A stretch of DNA of 64,000 nucleotides from JAFRXK01 sp045603305 (GCA_045603305.1 JAZULV010000140.1:1-64000); one strand, 5' to 3'. Counted from the first letter of the stretch, positions 24,610 to 33,330 are shown. Numbers and translations are program-made. The notes: generated by a model not told the origin, from the letters alone.

Positions 24610-25554
24610 TTACACTATCACATTCTTATCTTCGCCTCTTAAATATGCCTCATAACACTCCACTACTATATTAAGCAATCTTAGTCTTGTCTGGGTTGGT
24701 GCCCAGGCTACATGAGGCGTAAGGATAATATTCTTTGCCTGCATTAACGGACTTGTAGCCGGAAGTGGCTCTGTCTCAAATACATCTAACGCGGCACCGG
24801 CAATTAAGCCTTCATTCAAGGCTTCACACAATGCAGTTTCATCAACAATCGGGCCCCTCGCTGTATTTACTAACAAGGCACTCTTCTTGCACTTTGCAAA
24901 AACTTCTTTATTAAACATTTTATATGAAGCATCATTTAACGGGCAATGTACTGTAATAATGTCAGACCTTTCAAGAAGCTCATCAAAGCTCACATAATTA
25001 TAATTATCCTGCTTTACTGTTCTTGAATAAACCAGTACCTTCATAGAAAAAGCTTCGGCTATCTTCGCAACAGCCCGACCGATACTGCCAAAACCAATTA
25101 TACCGATAGTCTTTCCTGCAAGCTCTTCGATACTATACCTAAATGTTGAAAAGGTCTCGCTCTTGGCGTAGCTTCCCTCTTTTATATAATTGTCATACAA
25201 TGACACCTTATTAAAATAATTGAGTATCAGTGCAAAGGTATGCTGTGCCACCGCATCTGTGGAATAACTTCCCGCATTGCACACCCTTATACCGCGTGAT
25301 TTTGCATACTCCAAATCCACATTATTATACCCGGTTGCAAACAGTCCAATATACTTCAAGTTGTCCGCATATTTTAAAGTCTCAGCATTAAGCAGCGTCT
25401 TATTGCAGAATATTGCCTCGGCATCCTTTAATCTTTCCGGAAGCAATTCATAAGGTGAAATATCATAATAGGTAACGTCACCAAATTTCTTAAACACATC
25501 TAATGAAATATCTCCATCCGTAACTGTACGGTAATCCGGCAGCACAATGTTCAT
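24610..25554 (-). CDS. D-isomer 2-hydroxyacid dehydrogenase (glycerate dehydrogenase-like)
   Basis: A 314-residue NAD-dependent dehydrogenase. It has the catalytic-domain start FCNKTLLNAETL, FATGYNNVDL (about 75), the nucleotide-binding GFGSIGRAVA (about 152), the Arg in VNTARGPIVDE (about 229) and the catalytic His in LTPHVAWAP (about 279). Spacing fits the hydroxypyruvate/glycerate dehydrogenase branch (HprA-like). It interconverts a 2-oxoacid and a D-2-hydroxyacid; the exact substrate is uncertain. AAGGAG 8 bases upstream favours ATG 25554 over TTG 25560. It is monocistronic, with the thioesterase fragment downstream and a toxin-antitoxin locus upstream. Confidence 0.9.
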   Translation of the reverse strand: MNIVLPDYRTVTDGDISLDVFKKFGDVTYYDISPYELLPERLKDAEAIFCNKTLLNAETLKYADNLKYIGLFATGYNNVDLEYAKSRGIRVCNAGSYSTDAVAQHTFALILNYFNKVSLYDNYIKEGSYAKSETFSTFRYSIEELAGKTIGIIGFGSIGRAVAKIAEAFSMKVLVYSRTVKQDNYNYVSFDELLERSDIITVHCPLNDASYKMFNKEVFAKCKKSALLVNTARGPIVDETALCEALNEGLIAGAALDVFETEPLPATSPLMQAKNIILTPHVAWAPTQTRLRLLNIVVECYEAYLRGEDKNVIV

Positions 25555-25670
25555 CGTCAAATCTCCTTTTACACACTGATTGTATTTATTAGGTATTATA
25601 GCACTGTTTACATCTTAGTAAAAGCAACTATTATGCAGAATTGTGGCAGTATTATGGCAGTGGCATTTCG

Positions 25671-25699
25671 TTGAATATTCGTCGCATCGGCAGTATAAT
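25671..25699 (+). promoter_or_regulatory. Promoter of the type I toxin mRNA
   Basis: TTGAAT (25671-25676) and a consensus TATAAT (25694-25699) are exactly 17 bases apart. The message would start near 25706, about 70 nt before the toxin ATG. Confidence 0.75.
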
Positions 25700-25745
25700 A
25701 GAACTGTATAATTAAATAGAAAGCTGGATGCGAAGTTCCGATAGA

Positions 25746-25769
25746 CGCCCTCTAGTACATAAGGGGGTG
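25746..25769 (+). promoter_or_regulatory. Shine-Dalgarno-sequestering hairpin in the toxin leader
   Basis: CGCCCTCT (25746-25753) pairs with AGGGGGTG (25762-25769) across an 8-base loop, with two G:U pairs. The right arm is part of the very strong ribosome binding site GGGGGTGAGG before ATG 25777, so the leader can hide it. Such folds are typical of type I toxin messages. Confidence 0.65.
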
Positions 25770-25776
25770 AGGCCCT

Positions 25777-25860
25777 ATGAACACAACGGAAGTCCTAACT
25801 CTATTGCTAGTAATTTTTGCGGCTCTGTCTTATATAGACAATAACAACAAAAAGAAATAA
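25777..25860 (+). CDS. Holin-like type I toxin peptide (Hol-Tox family)
   Basis: A 27-residue peptide: MNTTEVLTLLLVIFAALSYI followed by a polar tail DNNNKKK. One membrane helix plus a lysine-rich tail is the build of the small 'putative holin-like toxin' peptides (TxpA/BsrG type), which damage the membrane when overproduced. The ribosome binding site GGTGAGG lies 4 bases before the ATG and is partly hidden in a hairpin. It has its own promoter, and downstream an antisense RNA gene faces it. It is too short for standard gene callers, so it is probably missing from automatic annotation. Confidence 0.8.
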   Translation: MNTTEVLTLLLVIFAALSYIDNNNKKK

Positions 25861-25951
25861 GCATCCCTAGCCCTGGAAAGTTAGGATGCTTATTTCATAA
25901 TAAAAATTCTCAACTGAGGGCAATCGGAAATCTCCTTCCGATAACCTTTCT
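25849..25951 (-). ncRNA. Putative antisense RNA antitoxin
   Basis: The minus strand has a consensus promoter (25986-25958) and, about 100 nt on, a terminator: AAATAAGCATCC (25855-25866) pairs with GGATGCTTATTT (25884-25895), followed on the minus strand by C and TTTTT (25853-25849). The predicted RNA of about 100 nt also holds a hairpin at 25925-25940 (CGGAA/TTCCG). It would be fully complementary to the 3' untranslated part of the toxin message, as in TxpA/RatA and BsrG/SR4. The 5' end is inferred from the promoter. Confidence 0.65.
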
Positions 25952-25957
25952 ATGCAT

Positions 25958-25986
25958 ATTATACACCGGGGTGCTTGCTTTTGCAA
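25958..25986 (-). promoter_or_regulatory. Promoter of the antisense RNA
   Basis: On the minus strand TTGCAA (25986-25981), a 17-base spacer and TATAAT (25963-25958). The -35 lies in the loop and arm of the toxin-message terminator hairpin, so the two elements share DNA. Confidence 0.7.
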
Positions 25987-25997
25987 GTACCCCTTTT
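25968..25997 (+). terminator. Terminator of the toxin message
   Basis: GGGGTGCTTGC (25968-25978) pairs with GCAAGTACCCC (25983-25993; one G:U pair) and is followed by TTTT. In the minus direction, after the beta-glucosidase, the same hairpin lacks a U-tract. Confidence 0.75.
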
Positions 25998-26013
25998 ACT
26001 TAATACGTGTATC

Positions 26014-28812
26014 TTAATTCATATTCTCTTCTTCAAGAAGTTCTTTTATCTCGCTTAAGTCTTTAATCGCTCTCTTAAAACGAATCTTTATATCTTTGAG
26101 CTTCAGACCACTCTCTCCAAAATACAATTTGAAAACTTCGTATTTTGAATTAATGAGTATTTTACTCTTCTTTGTTACCCATTCGCCACCGGTTCCATTC
26201 CAGGTAAATACGCATGCAGGTACTCCACCCTTTAATACGGTCACTGCCATCTGGGCAAGATCACTTAAACCAGACTTAGCAGTAAGCTCAATCTCAAATA
26301 TACCAAAGGCCTGTAAGTCGAGACCGAATACATAAGAAGCACCCTTTGAAGTATCAATGTCCTCAAGAGGTATCGTAAGAAGATCTCCTGCCTCATAGTA
26401 TACTATTTTTGAAGCATCAAAATCATCTTTATCTGCTTCACGATTTATGATAGTAACCTCTTCCTTACGGTCATTAAGCTTATCCATTGCATTAGTATTC
26501 ATTAAGAAACGGCATATATTTGCTGCACTTCGGGTAAGTTCGGCGTGGGTTAAGCTGCCGTTATTAAGAGCTTCCATAGTATTGTCGCCCATTCCTTCTG
26601 TTGCATCCGGACACACCATGTATAAATCATTCTGGGAGCGAATCATCGCCGCATAATTAGTTCTCTCCGGCTCGGTACCTCTCTCGTTCATGCTCGCCCA
26701 CCAGTCAGTCATTACAATACCATCAAAGCCCCATTCATTTCGAAGCACCTGGGTATTAAGGTCATATCGGCTTGCTGTCCAGATACCATTTATAGCACCA
26801 TATGTAGTCATGATTGACTTTGCATTGCCTTCCTTAACCGCTATCTCGAAGCCCTTTAAGTAAATCTCTCTGTTAGCTCTTTCTGAAACTGCGTTATCAA
26901 TAAAGAATCTTCTTGTCTCCTGATTGTTTCCACAGAAGTGCTTAATAGTTCCGGTTACCTTTGACTTATGTAAACCTCTAAGCATGGCAGCTGCCATCTT
27001 ACCGGTAAGCAGTGGGTCCTCTGAAAAATACTCAAAGTTTCTTCCGTTAAGCGGATGCCTGTGAATATTCATTCCCGGACCAAGCAGGGTTTCTACATTG
27101 TTATATGCAAGCTCCACACCGGTAAATGTATATAACTCTTCAACAAGCTCAGTATTAAATGTACATGCAAGCAGTGTACCATTTGGCAGGCTGAACGCCT
27201 TGGTACCACAGTCCATTCTGATACCGGAAGGGCCATCCGCACAGCAGGCACATGGAATCCCCATCTTCTTTAACTCCGGTGACACACCGCCAAAGGCCGA
27301 TGCTGTACCGGCAGTTACCTTCGGGCTTCCCATACCCTCGCCTCTAATCAGTCGGTTAAGCTCCACGTCTGATATCTGGCCGATAAATTCCTCCATTGTG
27401 GCTCTGCCTTCTTTTACATCAATAAGCTTGATCCCCTTATCTCCTGTGTAAGGTATGTCATCAGGGATATTTGCGTCGCGTCTCGTACTTTCCTCTATAG
27501 TGCTTAAAGGCACATCTTCATAGCCTATAGTCCATGTACCATCTTCTGCACATTCCGGCTTCATTCTCTTAAACGGAAGTACCGGTGCCATAACCTCTGA
27601 CAGTCTCTCAGTCACAATATCCTTGTCAAGACTAAATTCTCCTGCAATTACAACATCTCTGACATTATTGCCGGCATATACAACGTAGTCTCCTGACTCC
27701 ATAACATAGCAGGACTTATTGCCTGTAGCGCCGCTGTCATCATAAGATGCCATCACTTCATTATTAATTTCAAAATCGAAAGTCTCTGCTTCTCCCGGTG
27801 CTAACTCCTTAGTCTTCTTAAATGCTATAAGTGACTTTAATGGCTTACCGAGGCTGCCCTGAGGTGCATTCAGGTAAATCTGAACAACTTCCTTGCCTGC
27901 CACATCTCCGGTATTCTTAACCGAAACACTTAATGATATACCGCTATCTGTTCTTCTAAAATTAACCGGAGCAATATCAAAACCGGTATATGATAAACCA
28001 AAACCAAATGGATATCTTACTTTATCCTCTGCAACAGTTTCAAAGTAACGATATCCTACATAAATATCTTCAGCATAGAAATTACGAACTTCATCACCAA
28101 AATTTGCATCGGAAGGATAATCGCTTATAGCATAAGCTACGGTATCTGCAAGCTTTCCTGACGGAGATACTCTGCCGGTAAGCACATCTGCTACACCTAA
28201 GCCTCCGACCATACCTCCCTGCCATACATAAAGCACTGCCTCAGGATTATAATCATCTACAAAGCTCATGTCGATAACATTTCCTACGTTTAAGATGACC
28301 ACAAGCTTATCAAATGCCGCCCTGACCTTACTGAATACATCCTTTTCAGTCTCTGTGAGCCTGTATGAACCTGCCTCATCCACATGATCCTTATCCTCTC
28401 CTGCCTGACGACCAACAATAATAATCGCTGTGTCCGACTCCTTAGCTGCATTTTCTACAAATTCATTTGTAACCGGCATCTCCACCTGTGCCCAAGGCTC
28501 GTTTCCCCAACCGATGCCCTTGTCAAACGGATGCTCCTCTTCCCATGCAGCATAAGTATCAAGTACCGTTCTATTCAGCTCAATATTCTCGCATTCTTTA
28601 AGTGCATCCAGGATTCCAATTACCTTTGATACATTTACCAAACCGCCCGAACCGGTTCCACTCTTATAATAGTTGTTCTGTATTCTGCCGAACACGGCAA
28701 CCTTTCTGTTATCGTTCATAGGCAGTACATTATTATCATTCTTTAAAAGAACTATCCCCTCTGCACCTGCACGCCTTGAAGCTTCCAAATATTCTTTCCA
28801 ATCAAGTATCAT
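26014..28812 (-). CDS. Glycoside hydrolase family 3 beta-glucosidase with permuted domain order
   Basis: A 932-residue cytoplasmic enzyme (no signal peptide). Domain order is reversed compared with most GH3 enzymes. The GH3 C-terminal alpha/beta sandwich comes first (about 5-230: EGIVLLKNDNNVLPM, WQGGMVGGLGVADVLTG), then a fibronectin-like domain (about 280-380), then the (beta/alpha) barrel (about 470-770: ADGPSGIR, NGRNFEYFSEDP, KHFCGNN, GIVMTDWWASM). The nucleophile is Asp703 in MTDWW. A beta-rich tail (about 820-920) may bind sugar. This layout is known from Butyrivibrio and Ruminococcus beta-glucosidases. GGAGG 6 bases before ATG 28812. It is divergent from an AraC regulator, its probable activator. 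Confidence 0.93.
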   Translation of the reverse strand: MILDWKEYLEASRRAGAEGIVLLKNDNNVLPMNDNRKVAVFGRIQNNYYKSGTGSGGLVNVSKVIGILDALKECENIELNRTVLDTYAAWEEEHPFDKGIGWGNEPWAQVEMPVTNEFVENAAKESDTAIIIVGRQAGEDKDHVDEAGSYRLTETEKDVFSKVRAAFDKLVVILNVGNVIDMSFVDDYNPEAVLYVWQGGMVGGLGVADVLTGRVSPSGKLADTVAYAISDYPSDANFGDEVRNFYAEDIYVGYRYFETVAEDKVRYPFGFGLSYTGFDIAPVNFRRTDSGISLSVSVKNTGDVAGKEVVQIYLNAPQGSLGKPLKSLIAFKKTKELAPGEAETFDFEINNEVMASYDDSGATGNKSCYVMESGDYVVYAGNNVRDVVIAGEFSLDKDIVTERLSEVMAPVLPFKRMKPECAEDGTWTIGYEDVPLSTIEESTRRDANIPDDIPYTGDKGIKLIDVKEGRATMEEFIGQISDVELNRLIRGEGMGSPKVTAGTASAFGGVSPELKKMGIPCACCADGPSGIRMDCGTKAFSLPNGTLLACTFNTELVEELYTFTGVELAYNNVETLLGPGMNIHRHPLNGRNFEYFSEDPLLTGKMAAAMLRGLHKSKVTGTIKHFCGNNQETRRFFIDNAVSERANREIYLKGFEIAVKEGNAKSIMTTYGAINGIWTASRYDLNTQVLRNEWGFDGIVMTDWWASMNERGTEPERTNYAAMIRSQNDLYMVCPDATEGMGDNTMEALNNGSLTHAELTRSAANICRFLMNTNAMDKLNDRKEEVTIINREADKDDFDASKIVYYEAGDLLTIPLEDIDTSKGASYVFGLDLQAFGIFEIELTAKSGLSDLAQMAVTVLKGGVPACVFTWNGTGGEWVTKKSKILINSKYEVFKLYFGESGLKLKDIKIRFKRAIKDLSEIKELLEEENMN

Positions 28813-28911
28813 AACAGACCTCCATACTTTATTCCACCTATCTCTTCTTAGGATAGTAGTCCTTATATCATGTATAATATCAAAAGATGTAAAAGCGATA
28901 TATAATTTTGA

Positions 28912-28940
28912 TTGTTTTTATATAACAATAATGGTATTAT
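28912..28940 (+). promoter_or_regulatory. Putative promoter of the AraC regulator gene
   Basis: TTGTTT (28912-28917), 17 bases, then TATTAT (28935-28940) with TGG in front (extended -10). It lies in the 178-bp divergent region shared with the beta-glucosidase; the promoter of the latter is not clear to me. Confidence 0.45.
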
Positions 28941-28990
28941 TAAAACAAAAAGTTAATCGTTTTACTAATTTGAGTGAAATGGAGGATTCT

Positions 28991-29740
28991 ATGGAAAATC
29001 AGTCTAAAATTAATTATAAAGATTACCTTGCAAGAGACGAGCAGGTGAGACATTCACCTTATGAAAACGAGCTTGCCTATTTTGACACAATTAGAAAGGG
29101 AGATGTCACTTTCCTTAAAAACAATCCGGCGCAGATAATTACATCTGATAATGAGGGCTTTGGGGTCCTATCTGATAATCCCATAAAAAATCAGCTCTAT
29201 CACTTTATTGTAGGTACCACCTTAGCGACACGTTTCTGCGTAGAAGGTGGAATGGAGCTTGACGCAGCCTATTCCTTAAGCGACTATTACATACGAAAAG
29301 GAGACAAGGCAACCAGTGTGGAAGCAATTAGAGAACTATATCAGGCAATGGTCTTAGACTTCGCCACAAGAATGCAGCAACTAAACAGACAGAAGGTATA
29401 TGCAAAACCGATTGTTAAGAGTCTGGACTACATTTATAATCACCTTCATGAAAAAATCAGTATCACTGACATTGCAGCCTATGTACACTTAAACCCATCC
29501 TATCTTTCAAAGCTTTTTAAGAAGGAGTGCGGTATCTCTGTCAGTGAATATATAAGCAAACAGCGGCTGGAGGCCGCTGAAAATATGCTTAAATATTCTG
29601 ATTATACTTATTCTGAAATTGCAAGCACGCTGATGTTTGCCTCCCAGAGTTACTTTATCAAAGTATTCAGGGAACATACCGGCATTACTCCGAAGGAGTA
29701 TCGCAACAAATATTATAGAAAAAGCTTCAGTGAGGATTAA
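28991..29740 (+). CDS. AraC family transcriptional regulator
   Basis: A 249-residue regulator. The N-terminal 140 residues (PYENELAYFDTIRKGD...) are the sensing/helical domain seen in a group of AraC proteins near glycosidase genes. Residues about 150-245 hold two helix-turn-helix units (SITDIAAYVHLNPSYLSKLFKK and YSEIASTLMFASQSYFIKVF) and end with the signature HTGITPKEYR. GGAGGA 4 bases upstream fixes ATG 28991; the frame is open back to 28673 but that part overlaps the divergent gene. It is divergent from the GH3 gene, whose expression it probably controls in response to a plant glucoside. The inducer is unknown. Confidence 0.9.
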   Translation: MENQSKINYKDYLARDEQVRHSPYENELAYFDTIRKGDVTFLKNNPAQIITSDNEGFGVLSDNPIKNQLYHFIVGTTLATRFCVEGGMELDAAYSLSDYYIRKGDKATSVEAIRELYQAMVLDFATRMQQLNRQKVYAKPIVKSLDYIYNHLHEKISITDIAAYVHLNPSYLSKLFKKECGISVSEYISKQRLEAAENMLKYSDYTYSEIASTLMFASQSYFIKVFREHTGITPKEYRNKYYRKSFSED

Positions 29741-29742
29741 TA

Positions 29743-30924
29743 TTACTTTGTAAAAATAATCTTCTCGCTGTTAAACATTCTGGTAAGCAGGAACACTCCA
29801 ATACCCGAATATATAACATTGCTTACCACTGTCACAATAATATTCACAGGAATAAACTTAAATGAGAAGATACCAGTCATGCACTGCACACTATTGTACA
29901 ATGGTATAAGGTAATAATACATTTCACTCTGGGCTCCACTGCCAAACATCGCGGTTATTCCTACCATCATTGCTATTATCATAAATGGTGTCACTAAGGT
30001 CTGTGCCTCTTTGACAGTCTTAGCAAAAGTTGATATTAAGGATATAACCGTAATTATAACCATGACTGTAGAAAGTATCACTACTCCTAAAAGTGCATAA
30101 TCTGAAACTGTATATACATTACTCGTAATTCCCCCAGCAACATCGCCCATAAGCTTCGGAAGTGACAGCACCAGACCTATGGTACTTGAAGCTCCTGAAA
30201 GCAAGGCTATAATAGACAATGCAGCTATCTTTCCAATTGCAATTTCACTCCTCTTAACCGGAGTGATAAGCATTGTCGCAATAGTTCCCCTTTCCTTCTC
30301 TCCGGCTATGGACTCGGTAGCCACCGCCATACTTCCACTAAATAAAAATACCATCAGAAGCATTGGCAGCATTGCTGAAAACAAGCTACCTGTAGTATCC
30401 TCGTCAGTTACCATATCATACTGATTGTCACCGGCGTTGATATCAAACTTATTCGCAAGCATTGATTCATACTGGTCTAAAAGTTCAGTAACTATCGAAT
30501 AAGCTCCACCGGATTCAGATGACGCTGAATTATAATAAATCTCAACATTAGGTGCAGCAACGCTCATAGAAGTAGTATATGTATATACATCTTCATCAAA
30601 GTTTTCGGGAAATACAATACATAAATCCAGTTCATTAGAGGTAACCGCCTCTTTTGCCTCTTCCAGATCAGCTTCTTCTATCTTCTCCAAAGTAATATTC
30701 GCAGAATCAGCTATCTCTTTAACCGAATCCGGCAGATTAACTACTTCTATTGAATATTGGTAATCATCCTCCACAGTAAACATACTGCCCATTGCATTAC
30801 CCATAAAACTATACATTGCATAAATTAATAATCCCGGCAGTAATATAGTAGTAAATGCCATACGCTTGTCACCAAAAAATCGGGCAAGCTCTTTTTTCAT
30901 TATTGTAAATATTCCGTTCTTCAT
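29743..30924 (-). CDS. ABC-2 type transporter permease, NatB-like
   Basis: A 393-residue membrane protein with one helix near the N-terminus (about 22-42), a large outside domain of about 150 residues, and five or six C-terminal helices, as in NatB/ABC2_membrane_3 permeases. The motif AGEKERGTIATMLITPVKRSEI (about 228) is the usual coupling region of the family. With the ATPase upstream it forms an exporter; in B. subtilis NatAB expels sodium, but related pairs export other compounds. Its start overlaps the ATPase stop by four bases. Its stop lies two bases from the end of the convergent AraC gene, with no terminator seen. Confidence 0.88.
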   Translation of the reverse strand: MKNGIFTIMKKELARFFGDKRMAFTTILLPGLLIYAMYSFMGNAMGSMFTVEDDYQYSIEVVNLPDSVKEIADSANITLEKIEEADLEEAKEAVTSNELDLCIVFPENFDEDVYTYTTSMSVAAPNVEIYYNSASSESGGAYSIVTELLDQYESMLANKFDINAGDNQYDMVTDEDTTGSLFSAMLPMLLMVFLFSGSMAVATESIAGEKERGTIATMLITPVKRSEIAIGKIAALSIIALLSGASSTIGLVLSLPKLMGDVAGGITSNVYTVSDYALLGVVILSTVMVIITVISLISTFAKTVKEAQTLVTPFMIIAMMVGITAMFGSGAQSEMYYYLIPLYNSVQCMTGIFSFKFIPVNIIVTVVSNVIYSGIGVFLLTRMFNSEKIIFTK

Positions 30925-31700
30925 TCTGTATCCCCCACTGTCTCTACATAAATATCAAAAAATCTGTCCTCTAAGGATTTACCGGCTCTAACATTGTCCA
31001 GGGTGTCACAGACAATCAGCTTTCCTTCTATTATAATTGCTACCCTGTCGCAGATTTTCTCTATAAGACTGAATATGTGGGTTGACACAATTACTGTTTT
31101 ACCCTGAGCCTTTAATTCAAGCAGGAAATCAGTAACAACCTTAGCGGTCAGAACATCCAGGCCATTGGTTGGCTCATCAAATATAATAATGGCAGGGTCA
31201 TGTACTATGGATATAACCAAAGATACCTTCTGCTTCATACCAGTTGACAAATTAGCCACTTTAACCTCAGCAAATTCACTGATACCGAATTTATCAAAGA
31301 GTTCCTTCCTTCTCTTATCTCTAACAGAAGGCTCTACCTTATGTAAGTCTGAAAAAAAGTCAAAAAGATAATTAGGAGTAAAGAACTCCTCTAATTTAAG
31401 TTCGCTGGTAAGGAATCCAATCTTACTTCTTACCTTATCAGCATCTCTTACGATACTGTTGCCATCAACTATTGCATCACCGCCATCCGGCTTAATAAGT
31501 GTTGCAAGCATTCTTAATGTAGTAGTCTTACCTGCACCATTCGGTCCAAGCACACCAAATATCTCACCCTCATAGGCTGAGAAAGAAATATTATCTACAG
31601 CAACCTTGACTTTCTGCTTTTTCTTTTCTAACTTCTGCTGCTTTGCAGATAATTTAAAGGTCTTTGACAGACCATTCACCTTAAGTATTTCTTCTTTCAT
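30921..31700 (-). CDS. ABC transporter ATP-binding protein, NatA-like
   Basis: A protein of 259 residues with Walker A GPNGAGKTT (about 51), Q-loop region FLTSELKLEEF, signature LSTGMKQKV (about 149), Walker B IIIFDEPTNGLD and switch STHIF. Residues 14-34 are a lysine-rich insert (SAKQQKLEKKKQKVKVA), seen in NatA proteins. It pairs with the permease downstream (ATGA overlap). GGAGGG 6 bases upstream fixes ATG 31700; a longer frame begins at 31721. The exported substrate is not determinable from sequence. Confidence 0.92.
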   Translation of the reverse strand: MKEEILKVNGLSKTFKLSAKQQKLEKKKQKVKVAVDNISFSAYEGEIFGVLGPNGAGKTTTLRMLATLIKPDGGDAIVDGNSIVRDADKVRSKIGFLTSELKLEEFFTPNYLFDFFSDLHKVEPSVRDKRRKELFDKFGISEFAEVKVANLSTGMKQKVSLVISIVHDPAIIIFDEPTNGLDVLTAKVVTDFLLELKAQGKTVIVSTHIFSLIEKICDRVAIIIEGKLIVCDTLDNVRAGKSLEDRFFDIYVETVGDTE

Positions 31701-31721
31701 AATCTCCCTCCAGAATATCAT

Positions 31722-32031
31722 CGGTGAGCAAAAAACAATACACCTTGTGCATATATGTCTATCTTAATTGCCCTTTTACCATTAAGGATATAGTAAATTA
31801 ATTATCAAGTTACTTTCAGCAATTCAGAACCACTGACCACAACAGTTTTGAATTGTCACTAAATAATTATAAAGAAATATATCACACTGCTAACTTAATA
31901 TAAAGTGCATTTATCGCACGTTAGCAAACGCTAATTGTCTGTTTTTCAGAAAAACCTTATTTTAAAAGCCTGTTTTTATGAAAATCAGCGAAAAAATTAA
32001 TACTTTTGTAACATTTTTTATTAAAAAAGTA
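31722..32031. other. Intergenic region upstream of the alcohol dehydrogenase gene
   Basis: About 300 bp without a gene. It contains a small dyad, TTAGC (31921-31925) and GCTAA (31930-31934), and a palindrome GTTTTTcagAAAAAC just after it. These could be operator sites. No RNA gene or transposon is visible, and I see no Rex-like TTGTTAA box. Confidence 0.4.
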
Positions 32032-32060
32032 TACACAAATTTGAAAAAATGTGGTAGACT
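32032..32060 (+). promoter_or_regulatory. Putative promoter of the iron alcohol dehydrogenase gene
   Basis: TACACA (32032-32037), 17 bases, then TAGACT (32055-32060) preceded by TGG (extended -10). Confidence 0.4.
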
Positions 32061-32118
32061 ACAAGAGAACAGTAAAACGTTTTACTGCAATGCATTTAAT
32101 TTTATAGGAGGTTTACAT

Positions 32119-33330
32119 ATGGCACGATTTACATTACCTAGAGATTTATATCATGGAAAAGGCTCTCTTGCAGCATTAAAGGATTTTAAAGGTAACAGAG
32201 CTATTATTTGTGTTGGTGGCGGCTCAATGAAACGTTTTGGTTTCCTCGACAAAGCTATTGATTATTTAAAAGAAGCTGGTATGGAAGTTGAAGTTTTTGA
32301 AGGTATTGAACCAGACCCATCAGTAGAAACTGTTATGCGTGGTGCTGAGGCTATGGCTAAATTCGAGCCAGACTGGATTATCGCTATCGGCGGCGGCTCA
32401 CCTATCGACGCAGCTAAGGCTATGTGGATTAAGTATGAATATCCAGAGACAACCTTTGAAGATATGTGTAAGGTATTCGGCCTTCCTAAGCTCCGTACAA
32501 AAGCACACTTCTGTGCTATTTCATCTACATCCGGAACTGCAACCGAGGTTACAGCTTTCTCAGTTATCACTGACTACCAGAAAGGTATCAAGTATCCTTT
32601 GGCAGACTTTGAGATTACTCCTGACGTAGCAATCGTTGACCCTGACCTTGCAGAGACTATGCCTCCTAAGCTTGTTGCCCACACAGGTATGGACGCTATG
32701 ACCCACGCAGTTGAAGCGTATGTTTCTACAGCTAATTGCGATTATACAGATCCTCTTGCATTACATGCAATTAAGATGATTAAGGACGATTTAGTTGACT
32801 CCTACAATGGAGATATGGATAAGAGAGATAAGATGCACAACGCTCAGTGTCTTGCTGGTATGGCATTCTCTAATGCTTTACTTGGTATCGTACATTCTAT
32901 GGCACACAAGACCGGTGCTGCTTTCGAAGGCAGTCACATCATCCACGGTGCTGCTAACGCTATGTACCTTCCTAAGGTTATCAAATACAACAGTAAAGTT
33001 GAAAGTGCAGCTATACGTTATGCTGAAATCGCTGACCACATTAAGTTAGGTGGCGAGACAGTTGAAGAAAAGGTTGACTTACTCATTGCATTCCTTAGAC
33101 AGATGAGTGCAGATTTGAATATACCTCATTGTATTAAGAACTATGGTGCAGACGGACTTCCGGCAGAAGTTGGTTTCGTACCTGAGGACGTATTCCTCGC
33201 TAAGCTTCCTGACATTGCAGCAAATGCAATTCTCGATGCCTGCACAGGATCTAATCCTAGACAGCCATCACAGGAAGAGATGGAAAAGCTTCTTAAGTGT
33301 TGTTACTACGACACAGAAGTAGACTTCTAA
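32119..33330 (+). CDS. Iron-containing alcohol dehydrogenase
   Basis: A 403-residue group III alcohol dehydrogenase. The N-terminal Rossmann part has GGGS at about 34-36 and IGGGSPIDAAK (about 90-100), which binds NAD(P). The metal ligands are all present with normal spacing: Asp192, His196, His259 and His273. The probable role is reducing aldehydes such as acetaldehyde or butyraldehyde in fermentation, or 1,2-propanediol metabolism; cofactor and substrate are not certain. AGGAGG 7 bases upstream fixes ATG 32119; the open frame runs 47 codons further up without coding character. It is monocistronic, with a strong hairpin after it. Confidence 0.94.
   Translation: MARFTLPRDLYHGKGSLAALKDFKGNRAIICVGGGSMKRFGFLDKAIDYLKEAGMEVEVFEGIEPDPSVETVMRGAEAMAKFEPDWIIAIGGGSPIDAAKAMWIKYEYPETTFEDMCKVFGLPKLRTKAHFCAISSTSGTATEVTAFSVITDYQKGIKYPLADFEITPDVAIVDPDLAETMPPKLVAHTGMDAMTHAVEAYVSTANCDYTDPLALHAIKMIKDDLVDSYNGDMDKRDKMHNAQCLAGMAFSNALLGIVHSMAHKTGAAFEGSHIIHGAANAMYLPKVIKYNSKVESAAIRYAEIADHIKLGGETVEEKVDLLIAFLRQMSADLNIPHCIKNYGADGLPAEVGFVPEDVFLAKLPDIAANAILDACTGSNPRQPSQEEMEKLLKCCYYDTEVDF

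Noticed and set aside
28673..28990. Open frame extending the AraC gene 106 codons upstream
   Set aside because: It overlaps the divergent beta-glucosidase start on the other strand, has no ribosome site, and a good one lies just before ATG 28991.
31921..31934. TTAGC-N4-GCTAA dyad considered as a Rex or CcpA site
   Set aside because: It matches neither the TTGTTAA-type Rex box nor a cre consensus; kept only as an unnamed dyad.
31978..32118. 47-codon N-terminal extension of the alcohol dehydrogenase
   Set aside because: The normal family start MARFTLPRDLY follows AGGAGG at 32106-32111; the extension contains the likely promoter.
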